This document shows positions 55,825 to 64,000 of a stretch of 64,000 bases of DNA, in pieces. Every line of letters starts with the position of its first letter. The first letter of the stretch is position 1. The DNA comes from Bin5 sp965232575 (GTDB taxonomy: Bacteria; Chloroflexota; Anaerolineae; Caldilineales; Caldilineaceae), in NCBI GenBank assembly GCA_965232575.1, contig CBDDPZ010000008.1:868001-932000 (forward strand). The letters run 5' to 3'. The position numbers were made by a program, and so were the translations under genes. The notes below the pieces were generated by a model. It saw only the letters and a list, made by a program, of their open reading frames with translations, was not told where the DNA came from and made no database searches.

Positions 55825-56564
55825 ACATCGCGGCGCATCAGGCTGAAGCTTTGGGCCGTCTGGCCGCCGTCAGGCGCGCCGGCAAGGAACAAAGCCAGCG
55901 GCACGACCTCCTCCGGTTCTTTGAACCACTCACCATCGAAAGTGCCGGGGCCGCGCGTGGCCGGGCCGGGCATCATCGCCGTGTTCACCGGCCCCGGAAT
56001 CAGTTCGTTGACGCTGATGTTGTCGTCCCTCAACTCCTGACCCAGCACGCGCGTCAACATCCACAGCCCGGCCTTGGAGACGCTGTAGGCGGATGAACCG
56101 GGCGCGCCGCGCCGCCCCATCCCCGAGCCGATGGTGATGATCTTGCCCCCGCCGCGCGCCTTGAGATGGGGGATGGCCGCCCGCGCGCAATAGTAGGCGC
56201 CGGTCAGATTGATCGCGATCGTCTGATTCCAACTGGCCGGGTCGCTCTCGGCCACCTCGCTTCTCCCCGGCGAGACGCCGGCGTTGATGACCAGGATATC
56301 CAGGCCGCCGAAGCGCGCCGCGGTCTCGTCAACCGCCTTCTGCGCCGATGCCAGGTCGGCCACGTCGGTCCTCACGGCCAGCGCCTGCCCGCCGGCCGCC
56401 TCAATCTCAGCCGCGACGGCTTCAATTTCCGAACGGGTGCGGGCCGCGCAAACGACGGCTGCCCCCGCGCCGGCAAAAGCGACGGCGATAGCCCGCCCAA
56501 TGCCCCGCCCGCCGCCGGTGATCAGAGCCACCTTCCCGGCCAGCGCCTGCCCTGAGTTCGTCAT
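55821..56564 (-). CDS. SDR family oxidoreductase
   Basis: A 247-aa classical SDR: TGGGRGIGRAIAVAFAGAGAAV, cofactor residue region CAARTR (Arg after beta-2, suggesting NADP), INAG in place of NNAG, catalytic Ser in TIGSGMGRRG and YSVSK. It is the last gene of the sugar ABC operon, 70 bases after the ATPase gene, and converges on the Gfo/Idh fragment with overlapping stops. Likely oxidises or reduces the imported sugar or polyol. Confidence 0.88.
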   Translation of the reverse strand: MTNSGQALAGKVALITGGGRGIGRAIAVAFAGAGAAVVCAARTRSEIEAVAAEIEAAGGQALAVRTDVADLASAQKAVDETAARFGGLDILVINAGVSPGRSEVAESDPASWNQTIAINLTGAYYCARAAIPHLKARGGGKIITIGSGMGRRGAPGSSAYSVSKAGLWMLTRVLGQELRDDNISVNELIPGPVNTAMMPGPATRGPGTFDGEWFKEPEEVVPLALFLAGAPDGGQTAQSFSLMRRDV

Positions 56565-56633
56565 CTCATCTACCTCACTTGGTTTTCTGAGGTCAGTTTT
56601 CCGGTTGCAGCGAATAGTGTTTATCTCGCTATT

Positions 56634-57425
56634 CTATCCAAAGGAAAGGTATTCCAACGTATCTTCCTCAGATTCCGCTCCTGCGCGCCCTCTGACAATC
56701 AGCTCGACCACGTCATCCAACCCAACTTCGGAGACGTTGAGAACCCCCTGCCTTCGCCCTCCCTTGAGGACCATGACACGGTCGCCGATGGCCAGAATAT
56801 CGGGCACGCGCTGCGTGATGAGGACGACGGAATGACCGCCATCCCGCAGGTCCTTGATTAAACGCAGCAGGGTGTTGGCTTCCCGAACGCCCAGCGCCGC
56901 GGTGGGCTCATCCATCAGCAGGATCTTGGCATCGAAAGCAATCGCTTTGGCAGCCGCCACCATCTGACGTTGGCCGCCTGACATCTTCTCAACTTTCAGC
57001 CTGGGGGAACTGATATTGATATTCAACCTTTTGAGCAACGCGGCAGATTCGGCATACATCTTCTTCTTGTCCAAGATGCTCAGAAGCGGCAGACCTCTTG
57101 TATATTCACGGCCGAGGAAGATGTTGCGAGCGACATCCAGGTTGTTGCAGAGCGCCAAGTCCTGGTAGATCATTTCGATGCCGCAACTGCGGGCGTCGCG
57201 GGGATCGCGAATCGAAACCTCCTTGCCATTTATGAGGATCTGCCCGCTGTCGGCAATGTGCGCGCCGCTGAGGATCTTCATCAGGGTGGATTTCCCGGCC
57301 GCGTTGTCGCCCACTAACCCTAGAATTTCTCCCTCTCGCAACTCCAGGTCCACCTGGTTCAACGCCTGGACGCTGCCAAATCGCTTGGAAATTCCCTTCA
57401 TTTCCACAATATAGTTGCTTTCCAA
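56634..57425 (-). CDS. Sugar ABC transporter ATP-binding protein (single ATPase domain)
   Basis: About 263 aa with a TTG start at 57425: GGAGGAGG lies 6-7 bases upstream and the family N-terminus (IVEMKGISKRFGSVQALNQVDLEL) follows. Walker A GDNAAGKST, signature MSGGQRQ, Walker B ILLMDEPTAAL, switch ITQR in place of the usual THR/H-loop ITHR. It is half the size of RbsA/XylG, resembling FrcA-type single-domain ATPases. The H-loop His is replaced by Gln, which could lower activity. Confidence 0.87.
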   Translation of the reverse strand: MESNYIVEMKGISKRFGSVQALNQVDLELREGEILGLVGDNAAGKSTLMKILSGAHIADSGQILINGKEVSIRDPRDARSCGIEMIYQDLALCNNLDVARNIFLGREYTRGLPLLSILDKKKMYAESAALLKRLNINISSPRLKVEKMSGGQRQMVAAAKAIAFDAKILLMDEPTAALGVREANTLLRLIKDLRDGGHSVVLITQRVPDILAIGDRVMVLKGGRRQGVLNVSEVGLDDVVELIVRGRAGAESEEDTLEYLSFG

Positions 57426-57500
57426 GGTGATCCTCCTCCGGATAGGAGTTAGTGAGAAGGAGCGGGAGAAGAAACCATCTCCCACTCCTTCTTCAGCCGA

Positions 57501-58511
57501 TTACCACAGATCGGGGAAGAGATCCACGTTTTCCTTGGTGATAAGGACGGCCGGCGAAGTCTGCCAGAAGATCACCGGGCGATTCTCGGCCAGGTCCCTG
57601 GCGGACTGGATGATCTTGACGGCGATGAACGAAGCATCATTCAGGACGGTGCCCCACATGGTGCCGTCACGAATGGCATCGTACACCTCCTTGGCGCCGC
57701 CATCAACGCCAAGCACTTTGATGGTGTCGGCCAGACCGGCCTCTGCGATAGCCCTGACTGCGCCCAGACACATATCGTCGTTATGGCAGTAGACCATGTG
57801 GATCTGGTCCGGGTAGGCGGTCAGATAGTTCTCCATCACCGTGCGCGCTTCTTCGCGGTTCCACATGCCGGTGTCCACGGCGATCAGTTCTCTGCCAGGG
57901 CAGTTTTCGGCAACGTATTCACGCGCGGACGAACGCTGCGGCACGAGACCATGACCGGTGGCTCCTTCGATGATGACCCAACCCTGACCGTCTTCCAGGG
58001 CTTGGCAAACGGCCTTGCCGGCCGTCTCGCCTTCGGCCCAGCCCGATGAGCCGATCATCGTGTTCACGTAGCCCAGGCCTTCTTCGTCAAGATCAGCGCC
58101 TTCCGCGATTACGGGGATGCCGGCCTCCTGTGCTTCCCGGAGGGCATCGTTGAGCGCCGACATGTCATAGGGAACCAGGGCGATCACGTCGTACTGCTTG
58201 GTGATGCAGTCCTCGATCAGGCGGATCTCGTTCGGTATGTCGCCCTGTGTGTCGTACACGTCATATTGGAAACCGAAGACATTAGCCTCCTTTTCCGCCA
58301 GCGTGACTTTGGCAGTCGAGTAGGGATGCCCCAGTTCAATGATGTGGCAGATGCGCAGATCTTGCGCCAGAGGCCAATCTTTGGCCTCCGTCTGCACCTC
58401 CGCGGCGCCGCTCCCGTCTGTCGCCATCATCTGCCCATCAGGCATTACGCAGGCCGTCAACAGGGATGCGAAGATCAGAACAACGATCACAACTCCGAAA
58501 TGCTTCCTCAT
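57501..58511 (-). CDS. Sugar ABC transporter substrate-binding lipoprotein (ribose/xylose type)
   Basis: A 336-aa periplasmic-binding protein type 1 with lipobox LLTAC (Cys21) and AAAGGAG 7 bases before the ATG. LRICHIIELGHPYSTAKVTLAEKEA, YDVIALVPYDMSALNDALREAQEAGIPVI, HMVYCHNDDMCLGAVRAIAEAG and KVLGVDGGAKEVYDAIRDGTMWGTVL match ribose-like sugar binders. Third gene of the operon. Confidence 0.9.
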   Translation of the reverse strand: MRKHFGVVIVVLIFASLLTACVMPDGQMMATDGSGAAEVQTEAKDWPLAQDLRICHIIELGHPYSTAKVTLAEKEANVFGFQYDVYDTQGDIPNEIRLIEDCITKQYDVIALVPYDMSALNDALREAQEAGIPVIAEGADLDEEGLGYVNTMIGSSGWAEGETAGKAVCQALEDGQGWVIIEGATGHGLVPQRSSAREYVAENCPGRELIAVDTGMWNREEARTVMENYLTAYPDQIHMVYCHNDDMCLGAVRAIAEAGLADTIKVLGVDGGAKEVYDAIRDGTMWGTVLNDASFIAVKIIQSARDLAENRPVIFWQTSPAVLITKENVDLFPDLW

Positions 58512-58695
58512 TTCTGCTCTCCTTTGTCTGGATCAGACTGTCCACGCGGGTCGATTTCACATCAGATGCGCAGAAGAAACGTCTCCCTTCAGATCAGAAC
58601 TCCGTTTTCCCGATAGGCTCTCCTTTCACCTGGCGCCGGCCGAAGGCTTTCGCGGCCCCAGCTACGGGGTCTTTGCAGAAGCCCGGGCCATTAGG

Positions 58696-59730
58696 TCAGG
58701 CCGTTCGGCGTCTGCGATTCATGTAGACATCAGAGACCACAACGGAAACCAGAATGACGCCCTGAATTACCCATTGCCAGTAGGCGCTGACGCCGAGAAG
58801 ATTGAGCGAGTTACGGACGACACCTAAGAACATGACGCCGGCTACGGCGCCCAGGACGTTGCCCACGCCTCCGAACAGGGATGTGCCGCCGATTACCGTG
58901 GCGGAAATGGCGAAGAGGGCTGTGTCTCTGCCCACGCCGGGATTGGCGCTGACGGCGCGGGACGCCAGCAACACGCCGGCGATCCCGCTGCAGAGGCCGG
59001 CCACCACGAAGGAAAGCGCAAAAAGACGATTCACGTTGAGGCCGGCCCGGTGCGACGCGTCGGCATTGCCCCCGATGGCGTACCAGTAGGCGCCGAGGCT
59101 GGTCTGCGTCATGATCAAATGGACGATGATGCCGACGCCAAAGAAGGCCAAGGCAGGAAACTCGAAGATCCCCAACTTTGCCGACCCCATCCAGCCAAAC
59201 CCCTCAGCATGACCGTAAATCGTCGTTTCGTCGGAGATGATGAATGTCAGGCCCTTTACCGCGACCATAGTGGAAAGCGTGGCGATGAAGAAGTTGACCC
59301 TCATCTTGGTCACAACAAAGCCATTGACGATCCCGACACCGGCCCCGGCCAGAACGCCCAGCAGGGCTGCCATAGGAACGCCCAAGTCCTGGGACAGAGC
59401 AAAGACCACGCCCGCCAGCGCCATGGTTGCCCCCACACCGAGGTCGATTCCCCAGGCGATCATCAGGACGGTCAGGCCGATCGAGATAATCCCGTCAATC
59501 GAGAACTGCGTTGTCATCTGGGTGATGTTGCGTTCCGTGGCGAAGAAGGGGACGAACAGAACCGCATAGGTGAGTGCACACCCGAGGAGGACACAGGCAC
59601 GATATTCGATGAGCCACTGAAGGAGCCGCCCCCATCTTCCCGTCGGCCATCCTGCGGGCCTCCGGGATGGCTCTTCGACCAGCCCGGATTCGACAGTCGA
59701 TTGATCTTCCGGCGTTGGATTTTCGGCCAT
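58696..59730 (-). CDS. Sugar ABC transporter permease (RbsC family), second copy
   Basis: A 344-aa permease with about eight hydrophobic segments. RbsC motifs: GIDLGVGATMALAGVVFALSQ, GAGVGIVNGFVVTKMRVNFFIATLSTM, YAIGGNADASHRAGLNVNRLFALSFVVAGLCSGIAGVLLASR, GGTSLFGGVGNVLGAVAG. It may pair with the other permease as a heterodimer. Confidence 0.9.
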   Translation of the reverse strand: MAENPTPEDQSTVESGLVEEPSRRPAGWPTGRWGRLLQWLIEYRACVLLGCALTYAVLFVPFFATERNITQMTTQFSIDGIISIGLTVLMIAWGIDLGVGATMALAGVVFALSQDLGVPMAALLGVLAGAGVGIVNGFVVTKMRVNFFIATLSTMVAVKGLTFIISDETTIYGHAEGFGWMGSAKLGIFEFPALAFFGVGIIVHLIMTQTSLGAYWYAIGGNADASHRAGLNVNRLFALSFVVAGLCSGIAGVLLASRAVSANPGVGRDTALFAISATVIGGTSLFGGVGNVLGAVAGVMFLGVVRNSLNLLGVSAYWQWVIQGVILVSVVVSDVYMNRRRRTA

Positions 59731-59825
59731 GTAAGACCTCGTGAGTTCGCAGCAGATGCGTCAAGAAGGGCAAACGTTCTCGAACTGCGGCAAACAGTTA
59801 CTCGCCACAATACGGTTGCCCCTGG

Positions 59826-60842
59826 TCACTGGGGCGCCGATTCGGTCTGCTGTTCCCTGCCCATGACCTGAATTGCAACCAGGCCGGCGGTCACCACGCC
59901 CTGGACAACCAGCTGTGTTTCCGGCTCAAATCCAAGAATCGTAAGCGAATTGTTGAGTAAAGCGACAAGGATCGCGCCCCAAACCCCTCTGGCCACGCTG
60001 CCTCTGCCGCCAAAGATGTAGTTTCCGCCCAGGACGGAGGCCGTGATGGCATGAAACTCGTAGTTCAGCCCAATAAAATAGTGGCCGGAGCCGGCGCGCG
60101 CGCTGACAACCATGGCGGCGACTGCGGAACAGAGGCCGGTGGCGATATACATCAGCGTCCGGTACAGGGGGACCCGCACACCGGCCAACTTAGCCGCTTC
60201 TTCATCTCCGCCAATCGCATATACCCTGGCCCCCAGGGAAGTTTCCGACAATATCAGGTGCATGATCAGCGCCAGGACCAGGAAGATGATTGTGGGTACC
60301 GCAAACGGGCCCACAAAGCCATCTGCAATCAGAAGGAATGGACTGTTGCGAGGAACTCGGTAGTAGTAGCCGCCGGCGCTCAGCAGGGCGATCCCCTGAA
60401 AGATCGTCATCGTGCCCAGGGTGGTAAGCATAGGATTCGCTTTTAACCTGCCGACCAGAAAACCGTTGAAAATGCCGGTCGCCAGTCCGATTCCCAGGCC
60501 GAAGATGCAGGTGGTCACGATCCCGCTGCCCCCCTCCAGCATGGCCACCATCGTCACACTGATCAGCGACACGATGGCGCCGACGGAAAGGTCGAAACTT
60601 CCGCTGATCATCATCCAGCAGACCCCCACTGTCACGATCCCATTGATCGAGGACTGGCGGAGTACATTGATCAGATTGCGGGCGGTCAGGAAGCGGGGAT
60701 TCAGAATCCCCATCAACACGACCAAGGCAACCGTGAGGACGACCTGCGGCTCCCTCAACAGGAAACTGCCGAGATTGTTGAGTTGGCCCCGGCCGCGTAA
60801 CATGCCTGGTATGATAGCTTGTGGAAAAGTAGGGAGGCTCAT
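59826..60842 (-). CDS. Sugar ABC transporter permease (RbsC family), first gene of the operon
   Basis: About 338 aa from ATG 60842. Motifs: GSFDLSVGAIVSLISVTMVAML, GLATGIFNGFLVGRLKANPMLTTLGTM, YAIGGDEEAAKLAGVRVPLYRTLMYIATGLCSAVAAMVVSAR, GGNYIFGGRGSVARGVWGA. First structural gene after the promoter at 61100-61128. Confidence 0.9.
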   Translation of the reverse strand: MSLPTFPQAIIPGMLRGRGQLNNLGSFLLREPQVVLTVALVVLMGILNPRFLTARNLINVLRQSSINGIVTVGVCWMMISGSFDLSVGAIVSLISVTMVAMLEGGSGIVTTCIFGLGIGLATGIFNGFLVGRLKANPMLTTLGTMTIFQGIALLSAGGYYYRVPRNSPFLLIADGFVGPFAVPTIIFLVLALIMHLILSETSLGARVYAIGGDEEAAKLAGVRVPLYRTLMYIATGLCSAVAAMVVSARAGSGHYFIGLNYEFHAITASVLGGNYIFGGRGSVARGVWGAILVALLNNSLTILGFEPETQLVVQGVVTAGLVAIQVMGREQQTESAPQ

Positions 60843-61283
60843 AATCAATCAACTGCGATTGTCTGAAAAGTGAACGATCGAAAGTTACTCAACCCTATAC
60901 GCGGTCATTGTCCACCCGTTTCACGGATTGGCCCCTTGAGATAACCCTTGTGTCCAGATCGGGATTCCAACGCCGAAGGATATTGCGACACCATCTGCCG
61001 GGCATTTTTGCATGATTGTGAACGGTGTTCTGGGTTAACCCTAAGACCGGCATTGCACCCAATTCTCTGCAAAAGATGTCGGCCATCCTTTGTGAGCAGA
61101 GAATACGGTTAATGGTATTATCTGTCAAGGGCGATTTTGGAGTTTGCATCGCCCCGGCTCGTGGTTTAGGTGAGACTGCGCGCGCGTGGGAAACCTGTTA
61201 TTTCGCAACGCGAGAAACTGCGGGGATGAGAAGAGAGAGGCAGACTGCAGCAGTGGGGGATAGCAGCTACTCGCAACTATTCA
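60843..61283. other. Intergenic region upstream of the sugar ABC operon
   Basis: About 440 bases. It holds the operon promoter and a GGGTTAACCC palindrome (around 61033-61042) downstream of the expected transcription start, a plausible operator. An 84-codon frame here has no family resemblance. Confidence 0.45.
61100..61128 (-). promoter_or_regulatory. Sigma-70 promoter of the sugar ABC operon
   Basis: On the minus strand TTGACA (61128-61123), 17-base spacer, TATTCT (61105-61100). The leader to the first permease is about 250 bases long. Confidence 0.7.
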
Positions 61284-61931
61284 CTAAACACGGCTGTTAA
61301 AGACCACTTCATAGTCTTCAGGCAGATCCACATCGAACAACAGAGTGTCCGATTCGACAACGCGGACGGGGATGCCCGCCTCCGCGGCCAGGCGCCGGTG
61401 ACGTTGGAAACTGTCGCGACCAAAGGCGAAGGGGATGGCCTGGACCGGCTGCAGCATGAGCGCATTGGTGCCGCCATCGCGGCTGGGGGCAATGTTGATC
61501 TGCGGGGCGCGGCCGCAAGGGGAGGCCATCGTGCGCACATCTTCGGCTGTCAGGTTGGGCATATCGGTGGGCAGAACCAGAACTCTGGTTGCGCCGCGTG
61601 CCATCGCGTAGCGGGCGGCCTGGGCCAGGGCCGCGTTGAGTTGCGATTCATGGTCAGTAGAGAACGCCCAGGGACCGGTTACGCGTGACAGGGGGTTGTA
61701 TGGTTCCTCGGTCAGCGCATGGCTGCCCAAACGGGCGGCCACGTCCAGCGCGTCGTTGTCCCGGCTGACGACAACGATCTCTGCGTCAATTTGCGCCAAG
61801 CGGACGGCATCCAGTGTGCGCGTGAGTAGATTACGGTTGAGCGTGCGGCGCGTCGGGGGAGAGATGTAGCCGGCCAGGCGACTCTTGCCCTCACTAAAGG
61901 GCTTGACCGGAATAATTATCGACAAGCTCAT
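61284..61931 (-). CDS. cofC: 2-phospho-L-lactate (or phosphoenolpyruvate) guanylyltransferase
   Basis: A 215-aa nucleotidyltransferase of coenzyme F420 synthesis. Features: SIIIPVKPFSEGKSRLAGYISPPTRRTLNRNLLTRTL, VVVSRDNDALDVAARLG, LVLPTDMPNLTAEDV, APSRDGGTNALMLQPVQAIPFAFGRDSF and LLFDVDLPEDYE. These match CofC/FbiD. Its presence implies the organism makes F420. No other F420 gene is in the window. Confidence 0.9.
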   Translation of the reverse strand: MSLSIIIPVKPFSEGKSRLAGYISPPTRRTLNRNLLTRTLDAVRLAQIDAEIVVVSRDNDALDVAARLGSHALTEEPYNPLSRVTGPWAFSTDHESQLNAALAQAARYAMARGATRVLVLPTDMPNLTAEDVRTMASPCGRAPQINIAPSRDGGTNALMLQPVQAIPFAFGRDSFQRHRRLAAEAGIPVRVVESDTLLFDVDLPEDYEVVFNSRV

Positions 61932-61960
61932 TTATGGATCCGGTGGTTGGAATCCAATGA

Positions 61961-62004
61961 ATGCACCTTATGTTCCCCGTTTTTCGGTCTAGACATTGGG
62001 GCCA
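61961..62004 (+). repeat. Interspersed repeat family C, copy 2
   Basis: ATGCACCTTATGTTCCCCGT, then CGGTCTAGACATTGGGGCC, matching 43021-43062. It lies between cofC and the Vsr gene. Confidence 0.6.
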
Positions 62005-62126
62005 ACCATAGTCTTCAATTCTAGGCCTAACCAAACGAAGTCTGAGACGCAAGACAAGCGACAAAAAGAAAACCTACATCGACTTCCAGACCAATAGGGC
62101 CTGATAAGACCTAATGGTTAGTATTA

Positions 62127-62606
62127 TTAGTGATTCCCATTTTCATTATGTCTTACACACCGTACCGTCTTGGATTCGCAAAACCTGGTGTCAGATTCCA
62201 GAAAATCCAGTAACTGGTTGGCAACCAGTTCCGGGTCAGCGGTTTTCCCCCTCAGCGTGCATTCCCAGATCACCATCACTCGCCATCCGTCATTAAGCAG
62301 TGCCTGGAGATTGCGTTCATCTCTGTCGACGTTTTCCTGAAACTTGGTAAGCCAGAATTCCTGCCGCGTTGCGGGTGTTGTCGTCATCCAGCAACCATGT
62401 CGATGCCAGTAACAACCGTGAACAAGAATAATTGTGCGGTATCTGGGCAGGACGATGTCCGGTTTCCCTGGCAGATCCTTCCTGTGGAGTCGATATCGGT
62501 ATCCATTCCCCCAGAGCCATTTGCGAACCATCATCTCGGGGCGCGTGTTCTTCCCCTTGATTCTGGACATGTTGAAACTGCGCTGCTCCGGGGAATGGAC
62601 ATCCAC
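62127..62606 (-). CDS. vsr: Very short patch repair (Vsr) endonuclease
   Basis: A 159-aa Vsr-family nuclease, the size of E. coli Vsr (156). The GTG start shares its G with the TAG stop of the preceding gene (TAGTG), so translation is coupled. Conserved features: MSRIKGKNTRPEMMVRKWLW (Glu24), catalytic Asp50 in LPGKPDIVLPRYRTIILVHGCYWHRHGC with the His and Cys zinc ligands, and VIWECTLRG. Vsr normally nicks T:G mismatches beside 5-methylcytosine and accompanies a cytosine methylase. Here no methylase is adjacent within the window; it is instead coupled to signalling proteins. Confidence 0.93.
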   Translation of the reverse strand: MDVHSPEQRSFNMSRIKGKNTRPEMMVRKWLWGNGYRYRLHRKDLPGKPDIVLPRYRTIILVHGCYWHRHGCWMTTTPATRQEFWLTKFQENVDRDERNLQALLNDGWRVMVIWECTLRGKTADPELVANQLLDFLESDTRFCESKTVRCVRHNENGNH

Positions 62607-63691
62607 TATCGGGTGTTCGCTGATTGTGCCAAGATGCGATCTATGGTTTCCTTGCTCTCGATATCCGGTTGACCTTGCCTAGCATAGAACGAAGAAAAGC
62701 GAGCAACAATATCCTTTACGAAGGATGGAGATATCTGAATCTTAGGCCTTTCGAACTCTTTGCGGAATTTGTCCTCATTCATATTCTTCAGTCTCCTGAA
62801 ATTGAGAAATCTTCCTCCGTCCAAAGAGCTCGTTTCCGGAAGCCAATGGTAGTAGTCCGTATAATTGTTGTTGAAAACGTCTCTCAGTTTGCGCTTCTTC
62901 CCGCTTTGCTTGGTGATGCCATCCAACGCAGTCTGTACAACATCAGTTTCTTTTTCAGTTTCAACGAGTAAAATACGATCAGTTTTGAACCTCCCGTTAT
63001 TCCTGATAACCAGGTCGCAGGCTGGGCTCAAAACGACGAACCACTGGTCATGCCCTCTTACGATACTTCCTGTTGTGATTCTGTCTGATAAAGGTGGGTA
63101 AAGGTAGACTTCCTCTGGGAAAAATCTGTCCTCGCCTTCCTCAAGAAGCTGAGACAGATGATTCAACGTGTGGCGGAGGAGTGCTTTTTCCGCTCGTGCC
63201 GAATTTTCTTGTCCATATGACTCCCACGTTGAAATTTGTGGCAGGAGATTCTCAAGAAAAACCTTGCTCAGGTTCTTCTCAATGACACCTCGTCCTCCCA
63301 TGATACGAGTTAGCCCCGTATCGCATATCGCCTGAAACCGTTGAAGATCAGACTCGTATGTTCCTTCATCACGACTGCGAGTGCTGATGACCGATGGATG
63401 CTCAAGGACCGAATCAGGGAAAGCCGTGACAAAAATTACAGGTATTCTGGCGAGAGATTCTCCCAATTGGCGAACGATTTCATTTCCTCCTTCTTCGTCA
63501 TCACCCAACTTCAAGTCGATAATTGCACCATCAAAAGATCCGTCTAATTTGTCTGTGGCTTCTTGGATATTCTTCGCAGTGTCATCCTCTACGGTACAGT
63601 CATTCTTACTATTAAAGACCTCAACAGCATCTTTGAATATGCCTTGCTGCTCTTTTTCGTCTTCGATAAGCAATATCTTAATTGTATTCAT
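62606..63691 (-). CDS. Receiver-domain protein with novel C-terminal region
   Basis: A 361-aa protein. The N-terminal 125 residues are a response-regulator receiver: IKILLIEDEKEQQ (acidic pair at 10-11), phospho-acceptor Asp59 in GAIIDLKLGDDEEGG, and VIFVTAFPDS. The usual KP lysine motif is not evident. The remaining 235 residues (EEVYLYPPLSDRITTGSIVR, FVVLSPACDLVIRNNGRFK, then a charged LRDVFNNNYTDYYHWLPE) hold no DNA-binding or enzymatic domain I recognise. ATG overlaps the TAA of the upstream kinase-like gene by one base. An atypical, conflict-system-style receiver protein is likely. Confidence 0.8.
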   Translation of the reverse strand: MNTIKILLIEDEKEQQGIFKDAVEVFNSKNDCTVEDDTAKNIQEATDKLDGSFDGAIIDLKLGDDEEGGNEIVRQLGESLARIPVIFVTAFPDSVLEHPSVISTRSRDEGTYESDLQRFQAICDTGLTRIMGGRGVIEKNLSKVFLENLLPQISTWESYGQENSARAEKALLRHTLNHLSQLLEEGEDRFFPEEVYLYPPLSDRITTGSIVRGHDQWFVVLSPACDLVIRNNGRFKTDRILLVETEKETDVVQTALDGITKQSGKKRKLRDVFNNNYTDYYHWLPETSSLDGGRFLNFRRLKNMNEDKFRKEFERPKIQISPSFVKDIVARFSSFYARQGQPDIESKETIDRILAQSANTR

Positions 63692-64000
63692 TATCCAATC
63701 TCTGTTTTCGGTTGAAGTCTGAACCAGGCCCCCTCGTCAGATTCAAAGACCTTCAGTTCGAGACCATTCCGTTCCGCGGCTTCGCCAGCTATCGCAAGAC
63801 CCAAACCCGTTCCATCTGGTTTGGTAGAAAACTGGGGTTCGAATATCACTTCGCTTACGATGAGGCTTGGCTCGATTCCGGGTCCTGTGTCACGATAGTC
63901 GATGCTCTGCAAGGAGTCTCCGCTTACCAGAATGTCAATGGTGATCTCCCTTCTTGGAGTTCCCTTTTCGCTGATCCAGTAGAGGCTATTGTCGATAAGG
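63691..64000 (-). CDS. HATPase-domain protein (histidine kinase-like), partial
   Basis: The C-terminal 102 residues of a GHKL ATPase; the rest lies beyond the window. N box LIDNSLYWISEKG, G1 box DTGPGIEPSLIVSEVIFEPQFSTKPDGTGLGLAIAGEAAERNG with F and G2 boxes. The sequence ends VFESDEGAWFRLQPKTEIG. It could be a histidine kinase for the receiver protein downstream, or a MutL/Hsp90-like ATPase; the FSTKPDGTGLGLA spacing favours a kinase. First known gene of the coupled Vsr operon. Confidence 0.85.
   Translation of the reverse strand, partial: LIDNSLYWISEKGTPRREITIDILVSGDSLQSIDYRDTGPGIEPSLIVSEVIFEPQFSTKPDGTGLGLAIAGEAAERNGLELKVFESDEGAWFRLQPKTEIG

Noticed and set aside
60895..61149. An 84-codon minus-strand ORF upstream of the sugar ABC operon
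   Set aside because: It overlaps the operon leader and promoter, has no ribosome site and no recognisable family.

Overview
The window is about 64 kb of GC-rich bacterial chromosome with no rRNA or tRNA gene that I can see. Several features point to a Chloroflexota (Anaerolineae/Caldilineae-like) bacterium: lipoproteins with long Thr-Pro tails, PA14 and SH3 surface proteins, a coenzyme F420 gene (cofC), a sigma factor fused to a BFN/DUF151 domain, and many SDR, Gfo/Idh and sugar-ABC genes. This assignment is inference. There is no phage or complete insertion sequence. The region is shaped instead by short interspersed repeats, segmental duplications and gene relics.

Layout. 1-4.5 kb: SDR dehydrogenases, a sugar-phosphate isomerase-like TIM barrel and a PA14 lipoprotein. 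4.9-6.1 kb: the sigma/BFN fusion. 6.2-15.6 kb (minus strand): an arginine operon (argC, an rRNA methylase-like gene, argB, argD, an N-acetyltransferase, carA), interrupted by a frameshifted DUF1156 DNA methylase. It is preceded by a promoter, a 17-codon Arg-rich leader peptide and an intrinsic terminator, the layout of a ribosome-mediated attenuator. 15.7-16.1 kb: an OsmC/Ohr-family gene whose peroxidatic Cys codon is TGA, followed by a SECIS-like hairpin, so probably a selenoprotein. 16.5-24.3 kb: housekeeping genes (methyltransferase, rpoD-type sigma factor, MazG-like, gyrB, murA). Two parS-like palindromes lie at 1485 and 16426.

24.4-38.8 kb: a zinc-homeostasis island. It holds a NikABC/oligopeptide-type transporter without ATPase genes, znuA (with an 11-copy His/Asp/Glu repeat), znuC, znuB, an unrecognised 387-aa protein, three COG0523 metallochaperone GTPases, a WD40 protein, a Fur-family regulator (Zur-like) and a truncated znuA. 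Three lipoprotein genes share the same leader and signal peptide. Two of those leaders keep a sigma-70 promoter and palindromic operator followed by decayed copies of the regulator gene. I infer that one regulator-plus-lipoprotein module was duplicated and reused to bring new transporters under the same control.

39-61 kb: GPH symporter, SH3 lipoprotein, secreted nuclease, rimI, tsaB, class II aldolase, endonuclease IV, a trypsin-polysaccharide deacetylase fusion, a Crp-family regulator, an aminotransferase, pdxA, a Gfo/Idh oxidoreductase, a DUF1028 lipoprotein gene lodged inside a duplicated junction, and a sugar ABC operon with an SDR. 61.3-64 kb: cofC, then a tightly coupled HATPase / receiver-domain / Vsr endonuclease operon cut by the window end; this is a candidate defence or DNA-damage signalling module.
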